Origin: Planctomycetaceae bacterium
GTDB taxonomy: Bacteria > Planctomycetota > Planctomycetia > Pirellulales > Pirellulaceae
DNA length: 62,696 nt
Direction: 5' to 3'
Assembly (NCBI GenBank): GCA_005778405.1
Contig: SXOA01000025.1
Location: 1-62,696 of the forward strand
Each line of letters starts with the position of its first letter. Position 1 is the stretch's first letter. The translations under genes and the position numbers were made by a program. The notes below the pieces were generated by a model. The model worked only from the letters and a program-made list of their open reading frames with translations. It made no database searches and had not been told where the DNA came from. Positions 59,961-62,696 of the stretch are shown here, one piece after another.

Positions 59961-61046
59961 TCATTCAGCTCCTGCTTCGGCCAGCAGGTGGGGAGTCAGC
60001 GAGTCGAACTTGAGGGGAAACAGCAGCTCGCGGAGGCTTCCCAGCAGGTTGGCGGAGTCGGCTGAGGAATAGAGCTGATCCATCCGCTGGGCGAATTCGT
60101 CGAGCAGCCGCTTGCCTTCGGGCCAGCGGACCGACATGGTGCGATGGCAATCTTCCAGCAGTTGATAGACGCGGGCCCGCGTGACTCCCATCTCCCGCGA
60201 CTGTTCGCGAACGCTCTTCCGTGGCACGCCAACCCCCAAGCGAGCGCGGGCCAGGCCGCACACGGTTGTCCCCACATCCAGTTCCAATTGCCTCAGCAGC
60301 GGCTCGCAGAGTTTCTCCACAAGCTCTTCGTGACGCGGAGCGGATTCTTGCGACTTCGCTTCGGACATCCAATCTTCCACGCCGGCAATCTGCCGCGGCG
60401 ACAGGCGAATCGCCAGACCCGTGCTGGCGACGGCCCCCAGCATGCGATGCACACAGTGGAAGACTTCCATCACTGCCAGCACCCGCTTTTCGCCGTGCGT
60501 CTTAAGCTCGCGGATTTCCATGAGCGACTGGTCGAGATAGAACCCAAGCTGCGTTTCCCAAATCACCGTCGGCAGCGATTGCAACGACGGAGCGAGCCGG
60601 CCCAGCTTCTCGTTGCCAATGCCATGCAGGCGAACGGTGTCTTTCCACTGGGTCCAAATCAATTCCGATACGATGGAGGGATTGAAAGCGGCTGGGTCCA
60701 CGTTCTCGGGCTGGGCATCCCTAGCGAGGGCCGCGGAGGTCTCGGCGACCATAAATTGGTTTTCGGCGGGGCTCTGCGTGGCGGCCCGGTGGAGCAGCAT
60801 GACCAACGAGGCCATTTTCTTTTGCCCCACGCCCGACGTGCCAGCCAAATCTACAAATCGCACCGCCAGCAGCTCGTCGAGCGTTTTTGCTAAAAAGGCA
60901 AGGGGCAAACGACGGTCGTCCGGCAGCACCCAAAAAGCCAGGGGTTTGCTCAATCGATCGGGATTGTTCTCGGCCAGCAGCTGCTCTCGCACCTGTTCGA
61001 ACGTTGCCGCGAGCTTGACATCGTCGGCTGAAGGAGCCAGTGACAT
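59961..61046 (-). CDS. Putative transcription regulator: alpha-CTD-like HhH plus sigma-region-4-like HTH
   Basis: 361 residues. Near residues 55-90 a helix-hairpin-helix pattern (LAKTLDELL, FVDLAGTSGVGQKKMASLVM) resembles the RNA polymerase alpha C-terminal domain. Residues about 280-325 (RARLGVGVPRKSVREQSREM then GVTRARVYQLLEDCHRTM) match sigma-70 region 4.2 in layout. The middle is helical. The combination suggests a DNA-binding protein contacting promoter elements or polymerase. No regions 2 or 3 of a sigma factor are present. ATG at 61046 with AGAGGA about 8 nt upstream; a structured leader lies further upstream. Target genes unknown. Confidence 0.6.
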   Translation of the reverse strand: MSLAPSADDVKLAATFEQVREQLLAENNPDRLSKPLAFWVLPDDRRLPLAFLAKTLDELLAVRFVDLAGTSGVGQKKMASLVMLLHRAATQSPAENQFMVAETSAALARDAQPENVDPAAFNPSIVSELIWTQWKDTVRLHGIGNEKLGRLAPSLQSLPTVIWETQLGFYLDQSLMEIRELKTHGEKRVLAVMEVFHCVHRMLGAVASTGLAIRLSPRQIAGVEDWMSEAKSQESAPRHEELVEKLCEPLLRQLELDVGTTVCGLARARLGVGVPRKSVREQSREMGVTRARVYQLLEDCHRTMSVRWPEGKRLLDEFAQRMDQLYSSADSANLLGSLRELLFPLKFDSLTPHLLAEAGAE

Positions 61047-61164
61047 TTGTTGTATCCTCTTGCTGATAACGTGCTTCCGTACTGCAGGTATCCTTGGCGA
61101 CGCAAAGCCCACCGCCAGACGTTCCCCTGGGGGATGGCCAGACTTTCCTTACTGTTCCATTCGT

Positions 61165-61202
61165 TTCCTGGGGCGAAACTTTCTTTCGCAGGCTGAGGAA
61201 AA
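61165..61202 (-). promoter_or_regulatory. Two-part stem-loop in the leader of the putative regulator
   Basis: Inner stem GCGAAA/TTTCGC (61174-61179 with 61185-61190) around CTTTC, outer stem TTTCCT/AGGAAA (61165-61170 with 61197-61202). It begins about 120 nt before the ATG. Could be an RNA regulatory element or an operator; no known riboswitch class was matched. Confidence 0.3.
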
Positions 61203-61461
61203 GTATCTTTTTTCGCGGATTTTCCAAGTAAAAAATCTGTTTTTCCTTGGCTGCGCAGGCCTACCCCTTACCATTCTTTAACCCCGGACCGGCTGGTCAA
61301 GCGCCGCGGCAAAGGAAAATAAATAGAGACTTTTTCGGATAAAAACCTTATCGCAAGGAGGGGGCTAACGGCAGATTCCTTCCCCTTAACATCTGTGCGA
61401 CCGCTTGGACGCTCCCCGAGCGGAAAGGACACTTAGATAGCGCGCTACCGATCCGACAATA

Positions 61462-61497
61462 CGCCGCACAGCGGCGCTAGGCCTGTGAAGCGCACAG
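61462..61497 (-). terminator. Tandem hairpins after the esterase stop
   Basis: CGCCGC-ACA-GCGGCG (61462-61476) and CTGTG-AAGCG-CACAG (61483-61497) lie immediately 3' of the esterase stop on its strand. There is no U-tract, so if it terminates transcription it may need Rho or act as a 3' stabiliser. Confidence 0.35.
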
Positions 61498-61499
61498 CA

Positions 61500-62456
61500 C
61501 TACTTACCCAAGTGCTTTTGCAAGAACGCCGCGGCATCGGCGTAGGTCTGGCTGATGATTTTCGGGTCAACCCCCGCCAGGCCGTGTTCGCCCCCTTCGA
61601 GGCGGACCAGGCGGTGCTCCACTTCGTGCTTCTTTAACTCCACCGCCATCATTGCCGATTGTTCATACGGCACATCCGTATCTTTGTCGCCGTGAATGAG
61701 CAGCGTCGGTGGATAATCGGCCGTGACGTTCTTCACCGCCATATAGGGGAAGAACTTCTCCGGCTCTTTTTTCGGATCCCACCCCGAGACCGCTTTGGGC
61801 CACGTCCCCTGCTGGCGACAGTATTGATAGAACGCGCCGCCGTCCCCCTTGCGCTGGCGGGAGTCGGAAATCGGCTGACCAGAAACTTGCTTGAAGGCTT
61901 CGCCCTCGGAAAGTTTGCTGCCGTGATGCCGGGCGTGCGGGCTCGGCTCGCTGTACCACGGGCCGACCAAATCTCCATATCCCCACAGCGAGACCAGCGC
62001 TTGAGGTCGGGGCTTCACGCGAAAGCCGGACGTGAGCGTGAGATATCCCCCCGCGGAGCCGCCCACAACGGCGATTCGCTCGGGGTCGCCGTGGAACATT
62101 TCCGGCCCCTTCTGCCGCACCCAGCGAAAGGCATCCTCCACATCCTCGATAATGAGCGGCAACTGCGTCTCGGGTGCCAGCCGATAATCGATGGAAACCA
62201 GCACGTACTCGTTCTTTCGGCACGCCTCCGCCAACCAGCCGGGCACGCTCTCGCGATGGCCATTGATGAGTGCCCCGCCATGAATCCAGACCACCACCGG
62301 CCGCTTCTCCCCCGCGGCGGGATAAACGTCCGCCAGAATTTTCACTTCCCCCGCTTGCTTGAAGGAGTGGGTCATTTTCTTGTCCTCGGCTGCGGCGGGG
62401 GAGAGGAAGAGAAGGAAACTTCCGATTGTGGCCAAGGAATATTTCAGGGCGTTCAT
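61500..62456 (-). CDS. Exported alpha/beta hydrolase (BD-FAE/HSL-type esterase)
   Basis: 318 residues. Signal peptide MNALKYSLATIGSFLLFLSP. The oxyanion motif is VVVWIHGGALINGHR, the nucleophile elbow is GGSAGGYLT (catalytic Ser), the Asp is in GDKDTDVPYEQS and the His in EGGEHG, so the triad is complete. It resembles bifunctional acetylxylan/feruloyl esterases and likely removes acyl groups from polysaccharide in the periplasm. The ATG at 62456 opens the signal peptide; an 18-residue extension was rejected. Followed by tandem hairpins. Confidence 0.87.
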   Translation of the reverse strand: MNALKYSLATIGSFLLFLSPAAAEDKKMTHSFKQAGEVKILADVYPAAGEKRPVVVWIHGGALINGHRESVPGWLAEACRKNEYVLVSIDYRLAPETQLPLIIEDVEDAFRWVRQKGPEMFHGDPERIAVVGGSAGGYLTLTSGFRVKPRPQALVSLWGYGDLVGPWYSEPSPHARHHGSKLSEGEAFKQVSGQPISDSRQRKGDGGAFYQYCRQQGTWPKAVSGWDPKKEPEKFFPYMAVKNVTADYPPTLLIHGDKDTDVPYEQSAMMAVELKKHEVEHRLVRLEGGEHGLAGVDPKIISQTYADAAAFLQKHLGK

Positions 62457-62527
62457 GACGGGGCTTCCTGGTGAATGGACGGTCGCGAAAGGTGGCCGCG
62501 ATTTTATCATAGGATGTCCATTCTCGA

Positions 62528-62695
62528 TTACGCTTCCTTCAGCCGGCCGTCATCGAGTTGAAATCGTTTTTGCATCAGGGCCGCCAGTTCCTGGCTGTGG
62601 GTGACGACGAGGAGGAGGGTTGGCTCGTGTTTCTGCAGGGACAGGAGCAGGCTGCCGATGGCGGTGGCGTTGGTGCGGTCGAGGTTGCCGGTCGG
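62528..62695 (-). CDS. LolD/MacB-type ABC transporter ATP-binding protein, C-terminal end (5' truncated by window edge)
   Basis: Only the last 55 residues are in the window, translated from the minus strand: PTGNLDRTNATAIGSLLLSL (D-loop PTGNLD), TLLLVVTHSQELAALMQKRF with the H-loop His, and QLDDGRLKEA before TAA. The pattern is that of lipoprotein-release (LolD) or MacB-like exporters. The gene continues beyond the right edge. Confidence 0.85.
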   Translation of the reverse strand, partial: PTGNLDRTNATAIGSLLLSLQKHEPTLLLVVTHSQELAALMQKRFQLDDGRLKEA

Positions 62696-62696
62696 C

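Larger units (their letters stand above)
61047..61499. other. Long intergenic region with structured leader, no gene seen
   Basis: About 450 bp. It is downstream of the esterase and upstream of the putative regulator. Locally AT-rich around 61190-61345 (runs of A or T). It contains the stem-loops at 61165-61202 and 61462-61497 described separately. No reading frame here has coding character. Confidence 0.6.

Noticed and set aside
2..62695. Edge ABC fragments as parts of one split or duplicated gene
   Set aside because: The left one has the oligopeptide-type C-terminal domain with Cys motifs, while the right one ends soon after the H-loop like LolD; they are different families.
1..62696. tRNA, rRNA or known riboswitch
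   Set aside because: No cloverleaf with a TTCGA-type arm, no rRNA segment and no conserved riboswitch core were recognised by eye; a covariance-model search was not possible.

Overview
The window reads as a chromosome segment from a GC-rich planctomycete. The inference rests on gene content: a DUF1080 protein, a TIGR03009-like secreted protein, DUF362, creatininase and BNR/sialidase-like exported proteins, a very long low-complexity membrane protein, a vWA/TPR/ExbB/ExbD/ExbD operon, weak or absent Shine-Dalgarno sequences at many starts, and several short repeat families at gene junctions. No rRNA, tRNA, CRISPR array, insertion sequence or phage gene was recognised. Both window edges cut ABC-transporter ATPase genes (oligopeptide type on the left, LolD type on the right).

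Layout. 1-11 kb: catabolic and envelope genes (uronate isomerase-like protein, esterase, DUF1080, UDP-sugar epimerase, VanZ-like protein, GT-C glycosyltransferase, DapA-family lyase, secreted and small membrane proteins). 11-18 kb: Tat-exported intradiol dioxygenase, a 1302-residue membrane protein with about 600 residues of Lys/Glu/Gly/Pro repeats, a creatininase-family amidohydrolase and an SDR oxidoreductase. 18-41 kb: one minus-strand flagellar cluster. In transcription order it is TPR protein, FlgN-like chaperone, histidine kinase, NtrC-type regulator, then flgB-flgC-fliE-fliF-fliG-fliH-fliI-fliJ-motE-like-fliK-flgD-flgE-fliL-fliN-fliO-fliP-fliQ-fliR-flhB. It encodes the rod and MS ring, C ring (no fliM is visible), export apparatus and hook, and its own two-component regulator. 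A plausible sigma-54 promoter lies before flgB. 41-50 kb: a degenerate alpha/beta hydrolase, malate dehydrogenase, a HEAT-like/BNR exported protein, tagaturonate reductase-like protein, DUF362, a terpene-cyclase-repeat protein and TrmB. 49.8-54.8 kb: a plus-strand operon of a polytopic membrane protein, a vWA protein with a TonB-like N-terminal helix, a TPR protein, ExbB and two ExbD. 54.8-62.7 kb: M32 carboxypeptidase, a secreted protein, an SPFH protein, a putative regulator combining an alpha-CTD-like helix-hairpin-helix with a sigma-region-4-like HTH, an esterase and the LolD fragment.

The most unusual feature is the junction DNA. At least three palindrome families carrying a GTAG (sometimes GTGG) head, mostly as head-out inverted pairs (REPIN-like), sit almost exactly between stop and start codons, including four consecutive flagellar junctions. 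Some supply the stop codon or the C-terminal codons of the neighbouring gene. Other short inverted or tandem families occupy many of the remaining junctions. The second candidate novelty is the TonB-helix/vWA/ExbBD operon. All functional calls come from reading motifs by eye; no search was run.
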